The notes under the pieces are model-generated. The model ran no database searches. It saw nothing but the letters and a program-made list of their open reading frames with translations, and was not told where the DNA came from. A stretch of 64,000 bases of DNA, from positions 6,780,292 through 6,844,291 of the forward strand of contig OZ005697.1 in assembly GCA_963930775.1 (NCBI GenBank). The letters are read 5' to 3'. This stretch comes from Cliona cf. orientalis (lineage: Eukaryota; Porifera; Demospongiae; Clionaida; Clionaidae). Of the stretch, positions 20,789 to 31,561 are shown piece after piece (the stretch's first letter is position 1; each line of letters opens with the position of its first letter). The translations under genes and the position numbers were made by a program.

Positions 20789-23287
20789 TTATCCTATTAG
20801 CTGTCTGTGACAACTAGCTAATAAACTACACAAAAACTTACACAGTCAAGTGAAAAGATGACTATTAGCTGTGGTGAATGTTAAAATTTGTGAGAAATAA
20901 TAATGATAAGCAGAGAGTGTTTTACATGATGTCATGTAGTGACACGGAACTTCATCTTCTCCAAAAACATCTTGCCCCATAGCTTTCTCGAGTAGATCCA
21001 ATGTAATACGATTGCTGCAATGTAGATTATTGGAATGATGCATGAAACAATGCTCAAAGCAAAGAAAATATTGCGATACATTTGCCCTGTTGAATCAGTG
21101 ATATTGTTACCGGAAATGTTTGTGAAAAAGAAAGAGAGCAAAATCAAGAATGACACATCAATTGTTGTGTAGTGTGCAACTGTATTCTTGTACGGTTGGA
21201 AATTTATTAAAGCGATGGTCGTGGTTGTCAATAGTATAACAATGTAAATAAAATACATAGATGATAGTGTAAGGGCAAACAAAATGGCAATACAAAGTCT
21301 CAAAACAAGCCCATAAGATGACAACCAGCGTAAATCGTACGTACCAGGCTCTGTACCATCCTTATAGCAACCCTGAAAAGAGTCAACAAAAGTGCGTAAA
21401 CATTGCAATCGAATCTGATAGTACGAAAGACATTTCTGAAAACATCGAAATGGATAACATATTAATATGAGAGTTGGGACTATAATGAAGATGGTGAGCA
21501 TAGAAATGGCCAACGCAGCGAAGGGTATATGATCACTATGTAAAAACTTAATATTGCCAGCATAGTAGAGTCTATACTGAGTTTTATTGGAGTGTAACGT
21601 GTGAACATGTGTAGCAAGCAACATATCAATCGAGGTACTCAGAATCTTTACATATGACAAGAGAATAAATGTGGCAAATGAATCAATTACTGAAGTTTTG
21701 ATATCCCAATTCTCACGAAGAAGTCTAAAAAATGAGCGAAATGGTTTCCAGATGAATACTACACACCATATGTTGCGATCATGGAGTTCAATAAGACAGT
21801 ATGATACAAGAATCAATGCAAGAGGGTACAGTGCCATGCAAGCATCTAAAGCAAACACTTCAAGTGTAGTTATGTTAAGACATATGTCAGGAAAAAGAGA
21901 ACGGAAAGGATCAAGATTCCACATACTAAAAAATGGCTCGATTAGTCTCACAGATTTCGACATGATTGCAGTATTTTCAGTTGCTAAAAGCACTATGCGA
22001 GTAAGTGCTGGTATGGATAACGCTTGACTGAATAGTATAAATCCATGAAGCCTTGAAGAGGTGACATTGACATTAAAGAAAACAATAAAGAGGTAAAACA
22101 CTGTGAGGGGCATAAACCCAAAGAAAACAAATTTCCACCAATTCCTGTGACTATTGGGGCATTTCACACAACTGAGATTGTATGATAGAACAAGAGGACT
22201 TGTTCCTGGTTGACATTCACCACAACCAATTCCAATTCTGTTGAAATGACCACACATGTAATCATTCAACTCAGATTTATTTGAAACATCATGATAGATG
22301 GTCTGATATTCTTTATCAGTCACTGGCCTTTCGCAGTTATAGAAGCATAACCCGAAATACGTTTCACTATTAACTCGAGTCACACAACAGCAATTCAAAA
22401 CAGCAGAAACCATCTTATTCTCATTACATTTGATACCATCATTGTAGTTGGGTCCACACTTACACTTACCAGACCTTGTATGACTGCATATGAACCAGGT
22501 TGGACAGGAATCAGTGGTTCCAGATCTTGAACAGGAACGGTTTATTTGCGATTGAGTACTCCCACAAATTTTGCTCTCGTTGGAGTAAATATACAGTTTT
22601 GGTAATTGTTGGTCATTCAATGTCAGAGTCTTATGCATTGATGCACCAGAAACTGCCTTAATAGAATTAACAATGAGAATCCCCATCAGGAGCAATTTAG
22701 CTATTCCAGGCACCATGATTCTCAGATCTAGTCTAAAACTATAATATTATAACTGGCTGACCTATTGAATAGCCCCAGTATGCACAATCATAATTATTAT
22801 TATCGCTTATTGTAGGTGCACTCATTATATTCAGTAATAGAATTGTTATCACTAGCTGACAATGTTTACTTTCACTATGGGTGTACTATGGCTATAATGT
22901 ACCGGCATTCTTATCACTCTCATGTTGTCTGCAAATACACACATTAAAAACACAAGAAGCTGATGATAATAGAGCATTAATGTGTCATTCATGAGCTTTG
23001 AATTTTTGTCAAGTTACATAAATAGCTACTACTACCTAGAACCCTATAGTTGATGTTCCATAGCATGATTATCTGACATAATATTACTATTTTAGCCTTG
23101 GATTATGATAATAATACCCAACAATCATAATAATATTATTACACCGGTAGCACAATATTAATTTTAATACTATGGCTTGGCGTAAATGTCAGTCTATAAT
23201 ATATAGTTTAAATATATAGCTAGAGCCTTTAATCTTCTTCCACCAGTAGTTGCAGCTAACCTCCTTTACACACACCAGCAATAAGTG
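20789..23287. repeat. segmental duplication, right copy
   Basis: The partner of 17621-20190. It carries the intact gene D and, at its right end, the true 3' end of the 13-exon gene, so this is probably the source block. Confidence 0.85.
20932..22716 (-). CDS. Cys-rich ectodomain multipass membrane protein (family member D)
   Basis: Intact single-exon gene of 594 residues starting at an ATG (22714-22716). It has a signal peptide (1-25), then a Cys-rich ectodomain (about 55-185) with SCPTWFICSHTRSGKCKCG, an unusual CCCVT run and NRIGIGCGECQPG. About nine spans and a short basic tail (RVTT end) follow. It is the intact twin of the broken copy C and close to B. It lies tail to tail at a distance of about 540 bp with the 3' end of the glycoside-hydrolase-like gene on the same strand. 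Function unknown. Confidence 0.9.
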   Translation of the reverse strand: MVPGIAKLLLMGILIVNSIKAVSGASMHKTLTLNDQQLPKLYIYSNESKICGSTQSQINRSCSRSGTTDSCPTWFICSHTRSGKCKCGPNYNDGIKCNENKMVSAVLNCCCVTRVNSETYFGLCFYNCERPVTDKEYQTIYHDVSNKSELNDYMCGHFNRIGIGCGECQPGTSPLVLSYNLSCVKCPNSHRNWWKFVFFGFMPLTVFYLFIVFFNVNVTSSRLHGFILFSQALSIPALTRIVLLATENTAIMSKSVRLIEPFFSMWNLDPFRSLFPDICLNITTLEVFALDACMALYPLALILVSYCLIELHDRNIWCVVFIWKPFRSFFRLLRENWDIKTSVIDSFATFILLSYVKILSTSIDMLLATHVHTLHSNKTQYRLYYAGNIKFLHSDHIPFAALAISMLTIFIIVPTLILICYPFRCFQKCLSYYQIRLQCLRTFVDSFQGCYKDGTEPGTYDLRWLSSYGLVLRLCIAILFALTLSSMYFIYIVILLTTTTIALINFQPYKNTVAHYTTIDVSFLILLSFFFTNISGNNITDSTGQMYRNIFFALSIVSCIIPIIYIAAIVLHWIYSRKLWGKMFLEKMKFRVTT

Positions 23288-26200
23288 AGAGGATATTCTC
23301 TCCAGACTCTGAAATGATGCAGTCAACAACCCACACTTTATTAGCAGACATACTGTAGACAGTTACTGGAACCTTTTCGGTTGGTACTCCATTGACTTTA
23401 ACCATTACATCATCAGCAGTGATAACAATGTCACTGAAGCGTGCCTCTGAAACTGGTACAATTTTGTTAAGCTCCCCAAGCAAAACAAGCCCATGAGTCA
23501 TTAGATACGGTGGTATAATCCAGTATTGGAAATCAACCTTGCCGCATTGTGAAATATTCAGCTTAGTGTCAGGTCCGAAATCACTTGGAGCTCCAAATTC
23601 TGTAATTTTTGTCACATTTCCATCCAAGAAGTATTGAAATGCTATTGTGGGTGCTGGTAGAGAACTAGCTGGGAATGTGGAGTGAGTTGATGGTAGCTCC
23701 TTTGCTGTCAAAGTGTATGGTGAAGATAGATCTCCAGTGAATATGTAGTACCAAGTGAACTGGCCAATCTGTGTAAGTATCCAGAAATCTTTAATGTATA
23801 CATAGCTATCAGTGAGCTAGCTAGCTATACCTCTGTGTATGCCACAGATATGTGTCCAGCTGGTCCACCACTACCAAACGCTCGCTGAACAAAGGTGGAG
23901 TCAAGACTCAGTGCAGGACGAGTAGGTTGAAGTAGTCGACCATCCATCATACTGGAATAGTATATAAGAGAACATACAAGATCAGATCTGTCGACATCAC
24001 TGCAACAAGACTAACAGTGCAACTACAACTTCAAATGAAGCAGGTATTACACTTTCAAATTGATCAACACTTAGCTTGTGTTCAAATCATGAAATTTGTC
24101 ACTATTCTTATAATCATTATAATATGAAGTACTACTTTGCATGCAATATCAAGCCCCTCCCTTTGTTGAAAATTGTGTCCAGATCCATAATTTGAGATGT
24201 AAACTCAGTCAAGATGCACATCATGATCGTAATAATATTATTACTGAAAAATTTCTTACCATGTTGCCTTTGTTAGAACTAAACTGGCTGTACCAATCTG
24301 ATCACTTGGACCCACTGGCCCGCCACTGAAAACAGCTGCATACGTTTCAATTGCAGGAGTATTTTCAATTTCTCCGCCACTATAGCCTTTGCAATCTGGC
24401 TGAAAACTAGTTGTCCGAAAATTCTGCAACAGAAGATGACCATACTCTATGCAGCTGGTGTAGCACCCAAGAGGAGGCCAGGAGTAGATTAGATAGGAGT
24501 GTTAACATTGAACTATACAGTACAAGTGTAGTAACAGCATTCTGGTAGGATGACGTAGACAAATTGTAATCAAGGCTGATATATATACGCCATCAACATC
24601 TTGTACTTTAAGTGGGTGTTTGTAAACGCACACTGCAGCTGTACAATTGTATAATGCAGCTTGTACTATGGTGGCCTGGGTGGGACACACCCGCTAACTG
24701 TCACTGTATTCACCTACATGATCTCAGATTCATTTACTCGCATATATATATATATTGTCTACCTCATCCTCCCGGAACATGTTTGCATGCAGTTCAACAC
24801 TTAATTCTATCTAATCTACTCCTGAGGAGGCTTAACGTCATTCAAAATGGCATTGTAGCTACTGATACACATAAGGCCACTCCAAATAAATTTCCTGTTT
24901 CCCGTTCTGGAAACAACTAATGTAGTATGCGGGCGGGCGGTAAATTCCATTATTTACATAGTAGAAAGGCCTATAGGAAACACTTAAACTAATTAATTAT
25001 CACTCACTTGAGGCAAGAACCCTACGTGTACAAAAGTAAATGCGGATATTGCATACGTACAAAAGTACTAATAATGGAAAATTTTGTGAGATGCCAGGAA
25101 AGGATGCGGGCGGTGGACGGGAAACAGGAAATTTATTTGGAGTGGCCTAAAGCTTACGTCCTTTGAAGGTGCCAAGCCCATGGAATGAGTCAGGATTGAG
25201 CTGTCTCCAATCAGCCATTGATCATTGCTTGGTTGATAGTCGTCACTTGCTCTTACTTGAGTTACCACTGGGATCGCAACACTCTGCATAACATGCCTTG
25301 GCCAGGCCATACAGTACCTGTGTCAGTGTACACAGTGTGATTAACTATACAGGAGCATAATCATAATACTTGGTCTTGTAGAATTACTGTATTGTGATTC
25401 CATGTCTTTGAGCAGCATCACCCATCTGTTTTAGCCACGTTTCTCCCAGATCAAGCTGAGTCTGTAAAAAAAATGTTTAGTTGGTTGAAAAATTTTTAAT
25501 GATTAGTGGACCTGCAGTGCCCTTGTCCTCTGGAATTGTGTGTACAAAAAATCCTGTTCATAGACAAACATCTCCCAGTCCTTCTGAGCTGAACCGAGCA
25601 GATAGTCCCAGAAATTTGGATCAATGGGCAATGATGCACTGTTTTCAACTATAAATTTAAACTACATGCATGGATTAGGGAGAAATGATTCATGTACAGA
25701 TTTGAATTAATTTGCTACTCAGCTCACATCTTTCTGATAAACATTGTCAGGTGACCTATGACAATCAAACAAATTCAAGGTAGTCACATGCCACTTAAAG
25801 TAATGAATATTGACTTAATTGAAATCTTACCACCACATGTTATGGGCAAATGCTCTCCAGCCAGTTCGATTCACCATTGATCGAATGCCATTCGGAAAGA
25901 TATTGGGCATCGTCGTCCAATTAGTTGTTCCACTACCCGGAACACTTGTCTGCTCATAGTACCACCAATAGTCAAGCTGTTTAAAATAATGTACTAATTT
26001 TTACACTTAACTTCAGTGCCTAACTATCATAACTATAATTATTACCTGGATGTAGCGATAAGGTATGCCACTCTTATTGGCATCTTCTTTAACAGCAACG
26101 AGAAGATCTTCATAGTTGGCGTATTTAGAACCAGTGGTGCCATAATAACAAGCTCCATTGTCAGTCCAGTAGCTGTATCACTATCAGCCATAATATAGAC

Positions 26201-27454
26201 CCTGGCATTAATCTAATAATTGTCGCTAACCCAAGATAGTTGAGACTGAAATCATTCTTCCTGTAATTGTGTGACTTGGAGTACAGTTTCATCATTATCT
26301 CACCGAATTCTTTCATCACTCCAGTCACATTGTTACCAGCCACTAGAATAGTGCTGTACTTGTAGCCTGCAGGAATCTATACACCAATAAAACTAGCTAT
26401 AATAATGGTGCAGGAGGAATATTAAGTGTGACTATGAAAATCACTCTATCGTCTCAGAATGCCACTAATAACCATTTTCCATGGCTCATACAATGTTAAA
26501 ATTAATGTGCAAAAGCTTGCATTAAATGGGCCATGGGCAGAAAGTTTAGTACCTTCTCAATAGAGCTCATGGGTCCAAAGGTGATTGTCCTGTTTCCAGA
26601 CTGTGGGTCCTTAAAACTGTACTGAGTAGCCGACATGAAGGTGGTGGCTGGAGACAGCACTAATGAAGTGTCCATCCCTTTATTGAAGATGACTAGTGGA
26701 AATCCACCGTCCAAATTTCCATAGACCTCAGTCTTTGATGTCCATTTTTCAATCTTTGTCTCCTTAATTTCTAGAAAAATAATGTAGCTATTGTATTATT
26801 TACGGATTGCTGCATTTGTAAGTTTCCAAAAAAATTCAGTTACAGTGTATGTAGCTAGCAACTCGAGGGTTACTTACGTCCTCCCATCCATGTGAGATAG
26901 GCTCTATTCATGTCTGGTGCATCTTCAACAACAAATGAAGGAAAGGTAGAAAGAGTTTGGCTGGCAGTACCAGGAATGGCGGCATCAGTGAGGCCACTGG
27001 TGTAAACGATTGAGAACAGAGCAACAGGCCTATCCCTGTAGATACTGACACTGGTTTCAACTTTGACCTTCGTAGGGCTTCTATCCTTTGAGAAAGCCTG
27101 CCAGGTTATCCTATGTAAGAATTAAGTGGTTAACCCGAACCCAAACTTGGTGATGCTTCGGAATCTTTGTTTGAATGCCACTTACTTGGTAGTATCAAAG
27201 TCTCCAAGTGAATCCTCTCCGCTTTCAGTATTTCGGTCAATTTGCTTTAAAATGTTCTTCTCCTTATTTGTTGTTACCCATGACTGGCCATTATCTCTGA
27301 TGCTCACTGATCCACTTCGCAGCCACTCAACTCCAGACAGCAGAACTTTGAAGTCTGGAGAGCTTTGGCCATCAAAGGTCACCTTGATATCAACAGGTTG
27401 TAAAGCAGACACAGAAGAACAAGACAATACCAGTAACAGGAATGCAGTGCTCAT
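23256..27454 (-). CDS. secreted TIM-barrel glycoside-hydrolase-like protein, 13 exons
   Basis: Thirteen exons with GT/AG borders (minus strand): 27454-27186, 27110-26878, 26770-26553, 26376-26231, 26172-26046, 25976-25831, 25755-25728, 25648-25512, 25462-25388, 25317-25158, 24423-24260, 23951-23831, 23768-23256. They sum to 2337 nt, giving 778 residues plus a stop with consistent phases. The start is the ATG before a signal peptide (MSTAFLLLVLSCSSVSA). A beta-sandwich-like N-terminal half leads to a likely barrel with LNYLGYWTDNGACYYG, IPYRYIQLDYWWYYE and ITIQYCMAWPRH. The LGYWTD and LDYWW patterns recall GH31/GH36-type enzymes, with LDYWW a candidate catalytic strand. The exact family is not recognised, and carbohydrate hydrolysis in the secretory route or outside is inference. 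Confidence 0.85.
24875..25147. mobile_element. Harbinger-type MITE in intron 10
   Basis: Near-perfect inverted ends of about 30 bp, starting GGCCACTCCAAATAAATTTC, are flanked by TAA on both sides (24872-24874 and 25148-25150). A 3-bp TWA target duplication and GG-starting ends fit PIF/Harbinger. 273 bp, no coding. Its right end lies 11 bases from the splice donor of the exon ending at 25158. Confidence 0.82.
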
Positions 27455-28181
27455 GATTACAAACTCATGATGACCAAGAAGTGATAAACTACCCATAGCA
27501 ATACCATTCTTGTCATTGATCATAATATTATTATTATGACTAAGCACCTGTCTTGTGCTTATGAATTAGTTTATGATCTATAATTACAACTAGCTACCGT
27601 GAATAATAATACTTACAAGAATGTCAGTCTGAGTGATATAACTATACAGTAATAATTATGATCTTCTAGTATCTATAGATTCTGTTTCATTATTCACACA
27701 TGCACAATGCCTATAATAGCTATATAACAAGCTTTCTAACAGTAAATTGTACTTTTAAATTAGTGATCATGATAAGCCTTATTCAGTTGCTCAATAATTA
27801 AGTCTCTAATTTTCATGCATGGGAAGCATCCACGACCACCCCTGTACCGACGCTCAAACATAATAATGTTAGCTCCTCCCAAACCATACATTCAAGTTAG
27901 CTATTAGCTTAGCTACATTAATAATAACATTAGGTTAAAAGTACAATAATTAATTTTGATAATAAGACCATTCAATCATTGTAGAGCTACTAGATTGCTC
28001 AGGGGGGTGGTGGAGGGGGGGATGCAGATTATTACAGCTACCCTACATTTGGATAATAATGTCACCATGCATGCAGGGTTTTGCCTGATTTACTCAAGAT
28101 ACCAGAATCAAACAATGGCAGTCATAGTATTGATAACATGTATTTGCATGGCTCAGTGGCACTGCAGCTGGAAGGGGGCCC

Positions 28182-28205
28182 GGGGGGGGGGGGGGGGGGG
28201 GGGGG
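28182..28205 (+). repeat. run of 24 G
   Basis: Uninterrupted G run with a flanking GGGGGCCC. It could form a G-quadruplex. Its length is also the kind of tract that is often wrong in an assembly. Confidence 0.9.
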
Positions 28206-28474
28206 AAGGGAGCGTACCCTGCTTCTGCCACCTATGATTCTAGCATGTATAATCACAACCCTAGTCAAGCTTGCATGATAGTATACGTAGTTGTGCTACA
28301 AAATTGGATAGCTAGCTACCATGCAGGCCGAGTCATGTGCTGTCTAGTCAATGTGCATACCTACAAACACATAATCACCCAATTGTACACACCCGGTAAC
28401 CACTATTTGGGGTGCTTCTTCATGTAACCTTCTATACTTGATTATTAATATCATACTAAGAGAATAATACTTGA

Positions 28475-28890
28475 TTACAATGATTACAGTTTTTATAATT
28501 AGCTAATATGCAATGATGACAGTATTTCCAGTGAATACATTATTTTCAGTGCTTTAGTGTTTCAGTATTCCAATGATAGCTACAGTGTTTATATTGAATA
28601 CAGTGTACAGTGTTTCCAGTAATTACAGTGTTTCTGATCTGTGTAATTGTGGCCACAAAGTTAAGTAATCAAAGCCACACCCAAAACTTGTATTGGTGGC
28701 CCCTGCAACATGTGATTGGTTCCTACTCCACTCTGAGTATTAATTTTCTAGTACATGAATACAGCTGTGTTTTACAGTGATTACGGTGTATCAGTGTTTC
28801 CAATTAATAGCTACAGTAACTGTGTTTTCAGTGTTTCTAGTGATTACAGTGATCATACAGTATTTCTAGTGAATACAGTGTTTACAATAT
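28475..28890 (+). repeat. degenerate minisatellite, ACAGTGTTTCCAGTGAAT type
   Basis: Many imperfect copies of a roughly 17-20 bp phrase built from ACAGTGTTT and CCAGTGAATAC. They are interrupted near 28640-28770 by ordinary sequence with GCCACACCC. Confidence 0.7.
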
Positions 28891-29389
28891 TATTATTATA
28901 AGATGAGAGCTCAAGGAGTCTTGAGCTATAGCTAATTATAGAACAAAATTAATACCGGACCAGGAATAAAGACAAGAAGTAATGAAGGAAAATAGGTATA
29001 CAATTTCATACAAAGATGCACTTGAATAATTATTTTATAGCTATAGCTACCGGTTGACTAAGCTACATTCATGGTATGTAGTTGTTGTTGTCACTATCGC
29101 CTTCATCTGAGTATAATGTAGCTACCTACAATATTATGTATATTCACTGTTGTAGTCGAAAGGGAGTTATTGTAACAATAAAATTCCCATTGTAGTTTGT
29201 TTTGTAATTTTTCACTCTGTTATTCTATTGAGGATAAGTGTTTTTGAAAGGATGCTATAGGTTATAAACAACAAATCAGTGCTTTCAACATGCAGGGGCA
29301 TGATTAAATGTTGCAAGGGCTGCATAAAGCAATATAGCTATGCAGCTAGAGTTAGTTATAATAATATTATATATATATATTTGATTGAA

Positions 29390-31360
29390 ATGGCTCATCA
29401 GATTAAGGCCGGTGAGACTAGTCATCTTTTGCCTCCAGAATCTGATGGCTTAGTAGACAGATTCAATACTTCCACATCTCTTCCTTTTATAGTATACAAG
29501 TCAAAGCAAGCACTCTCTGTGTTGAAGCAGCTCACCTGCAGCTGCCTACCATGCAACATCTGCATCAAATCAAAGGCAGCTATTCTCATCTTCGTATGGA
29601 GTGTTGTCATTGGAGCTATCTACCTTGCATTACTGAGTGGATTTGGTGCCTTAGGATTTATTCTGCAACGTCAGAACCATGGTACTCTGAAATTTGTTAT
29701 GCCTGTGTATACAGTAGTAGCAGCTTATGCATTTTTGGCACTAATTTTGTTACTGTATCCCATCAGTGGCTACATTGCTGATATACACTGTGGACGCTAC
29801 AAAGCCGTCACTCTCAGTTTCCTGCTAATTTTGATAGCCATGCTGTTCCTCTGTGCTGCGGGAATTGGTGGGATGATCACACACTTCCCAAAGAAGCTTG
29901 GCCTAAGTGCTGCCATCCCTCTAGGTCTCTGTATTGTGCTGTCTTTGTTACTATTCATTGTAAGCCTTGCTTGCTATCAGTCCAATGTCGTACAGCTTGG
30001 AATGGATCAGCTACTTGAAGCTTCCAGTGATAAGCTTGCTTTGTTCCATCACTGGCTCATGTGGTCGTACTATCTTGGAAGATTGTTAACACTACTAACT
30101 GTTGTATTTCTCCCATGCTATGTAGAAGTGAAACGTAATAATATTAGTTTAAAGATCATAGCCAGTAGCCCATTTCTTTGTCTTGTGTTTATCACTATAC
30201 TGATGGTGTTCACCTGCTACAATCACGGCTGGTTCTACTCAGAGCCTGGGCAGAATGACCCCTATAAAACCGTCTTCAGGGTAATAAAATTTGCCAAGAA
30301 TAACAAATACCCTATTCGTCGCAGTGCATTTACTTTCTGTGATGATTTCAAGCCATCAAGAATCGATTTTGCCAAGGAGAGGTATGGAGGGCCATTTACC
30401 ACCCCACAGGTAGAAGATGTTAAAACCTTTCTGAGAATAGTAATTGTCTTGCTAGCTCTAGGACCAGCGTTTTCCCTGGAAATTCCTGGATCTTACTACC
30501 TCTTTCCTCTCTTTGCATTGCATGTCGGCGATAATGTTCAGTTTATCAAAAATCATCGTTGTCACTCTCTAGTAAAATGGGTTCTGTTGCAAAGCACAAG
30601 TCTCGGCTACATTGTACCTATCTTTATTCTTCCCATATACGTTTGGATTGTATTTTCTCTCTTTCGTAAAAGAGTTCCTAAAATCTTCAACCGCTTATGG
30701 TGTGCATTTTTTACTTCACTCTCTGGTGTTGCTACCTTGTTTGTCATTGATTTAATTGGACATTTTCATTATCACCACCAACAGCACCTTGAGAGTAAAA
30801 ATTTTACAGAGAATACGTGTCTTTTTACTTCACATTTTTTATATCCAAGACAAAACAATAATTTGCCCGTTGTCCTTGGTTTACACTGGGGAGTGACAAT
30901 TGCTCCAATCATTATGCTAAGCATTGGGTCTCTTCTGGTTCATGCTACAACTTTCGAGTTCATCTCAGCTCAGAGTCCACACTCAATGAAAGGTCTTCTT
31001 GTTGGAGTCTTCTTTGCTATCAAAGGTCTCTTCCAGTTCATCAGTGCAGTTGCTGTAGTCCCATTTGCAATTCCGAGCATTTGGAACAGGATCACCTCAG
31101 TGCCTAACTGTGGTTTTGGCTACTATGTTTTCATTGTTGTGATAGGTTTGATTGGTCTGGTCGTGTTCTCCGTTGTAGTGAAGAGATATAAGTATCGTCA
31201 GCGAGATGAAAGACCATTTGATACACGCTTTGCTGAGCAGTATTACGAACGCTATATTGGAACTTCACAAAATCCTGCAGCTGGTGTGTGTAGCCCTAGT
31301 GATGAGAATGGGCATCCAGCCTTAAACGAACTACTATACACTGCCAGTAGTGACAGTTAG
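29390..31360 (+). CDS. POT/SLC15-like oligopeptide transporter
   Basis: Single exon, 656 residues from the ATG at 29390; an upstream in-frame non-ATG extension is not used. About twelve membrane spans. POT/PTR landmarks: GYIADIHCGRYK after span 3, VVQLGMDQLLEASS (the place of FGADQF), GPFTTPQVEDVKTFLRI, and EFISAQSPHSMKGLL near the C-terminus. The first span lacks the ExxER proton-coupling motif of typical POT carriers. The cytosolic N-terminus has ETSHLL, an ExxxLL sorting signal like that of endolysosomal SLC15A3/A4. A peptide or small-nitrogen-compound carrier of an internal membrane is therefore likely, but the coupling is uncertain. Paralogs lie at 57105-58889 and 59751-61574. Confidence 0.87.
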   Translation: MAHQIKAGETSHLLPPESDGLVDRFNTSTSLPFIVYKSKQALSVLKQLTCSCLPCNICIKSKAAILIFVWSVVIGAIYLALLSGFGALGFILQRQNHGTLKFVMPVYTVVAAYAFLALILLLYPISGYIADIHCGRYKAVTLSFLLILIAMLFLCAAGIGGMITHFPKKLGLSAAIPLGLCIVLSLLLFIVSLACYQSNVVQLGMDQLLEASSDKLALFHHWLMWSYYLGRLLTLLTVVFLPCYVEVKRNNISLKIIASSPFLCLVFITILMVFTCYNHGWFYSEPGQNDPYKTVFRVIKFAKNNKYPIRRSAFTFCDDFKPSRIDFAKERYGGPFTTPQVEDVKTFLRIVIVLLALGPAFSLEIPGSYYLFPLFALHVGDNVQFIKNHRCHSLVKWVLLQSTSLGYIVPIFILPIYVWIVFSLFRKRVPKIFNRLWCAFFTSLSGVATLFVIDLIGHFHYHHQQHLESKNFTENTCLFTSHFLYPRQNNNLPVVLGLHWGVTIAPIIMLSIGSLLVHATTFEFISAQSPHSMKGLLVGVFFAIKGLFQFISAVAVVPFAIPSIWNRITSVPNCGFGYYVFIVVIGLIGLVVFSVVVKRYKYRQRDERPFDTRFAEQYYERYIGTSQNPAAGVCSPSDENGHPALNELLYTASSDS

Positions 31361-31555
31361 TGAGACAATCATTAGAATGTATGTAGGCCACAGGAATTAT
31401 ACTTTCTATAATATTATACTATACGTACAGAATAAGACAGTCATCATAATCAGTAGCTGTATATAACCGTACAGGTTGATACCATAGTACACTTCATTGC
31501 ATTGCGTACAATATTACTATTACATTGGTGTGTTTCACTGAATGCTGACTCGATC

Positions 31556-31561
31556 AATAAA
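31556..31561 (+). terminator. possible poly(A) signal of the transporter gene
   Basis: AATAAA 195 bases after the stop codon; position plausible, not proven. Confidence 0.4.

Larger units (their letters stand above)
27455..29389. other. intergenic between divergent genes
   Basis: No gene. It holds a run of 24 G at 28182-28205 and a degenerate minisatellite at 28475-28890. It separates the divergent glycoside-hydrolase-like and transporter genes, so both promoters should lie in it. Confidence 0.5.

Noticed and set aside
671-22716. The Cys-rich multipass proteins as adhesion GPCRs
   Set aside because: About nine spans rather than seven, and no GPS cleavage motif or GPCR signature residues.
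27956-28278. Open frames across the 24-G run
   Set aside because: The poly-Gly stretch and the frame depend on a homopolymer. There is no domain and no splice context.
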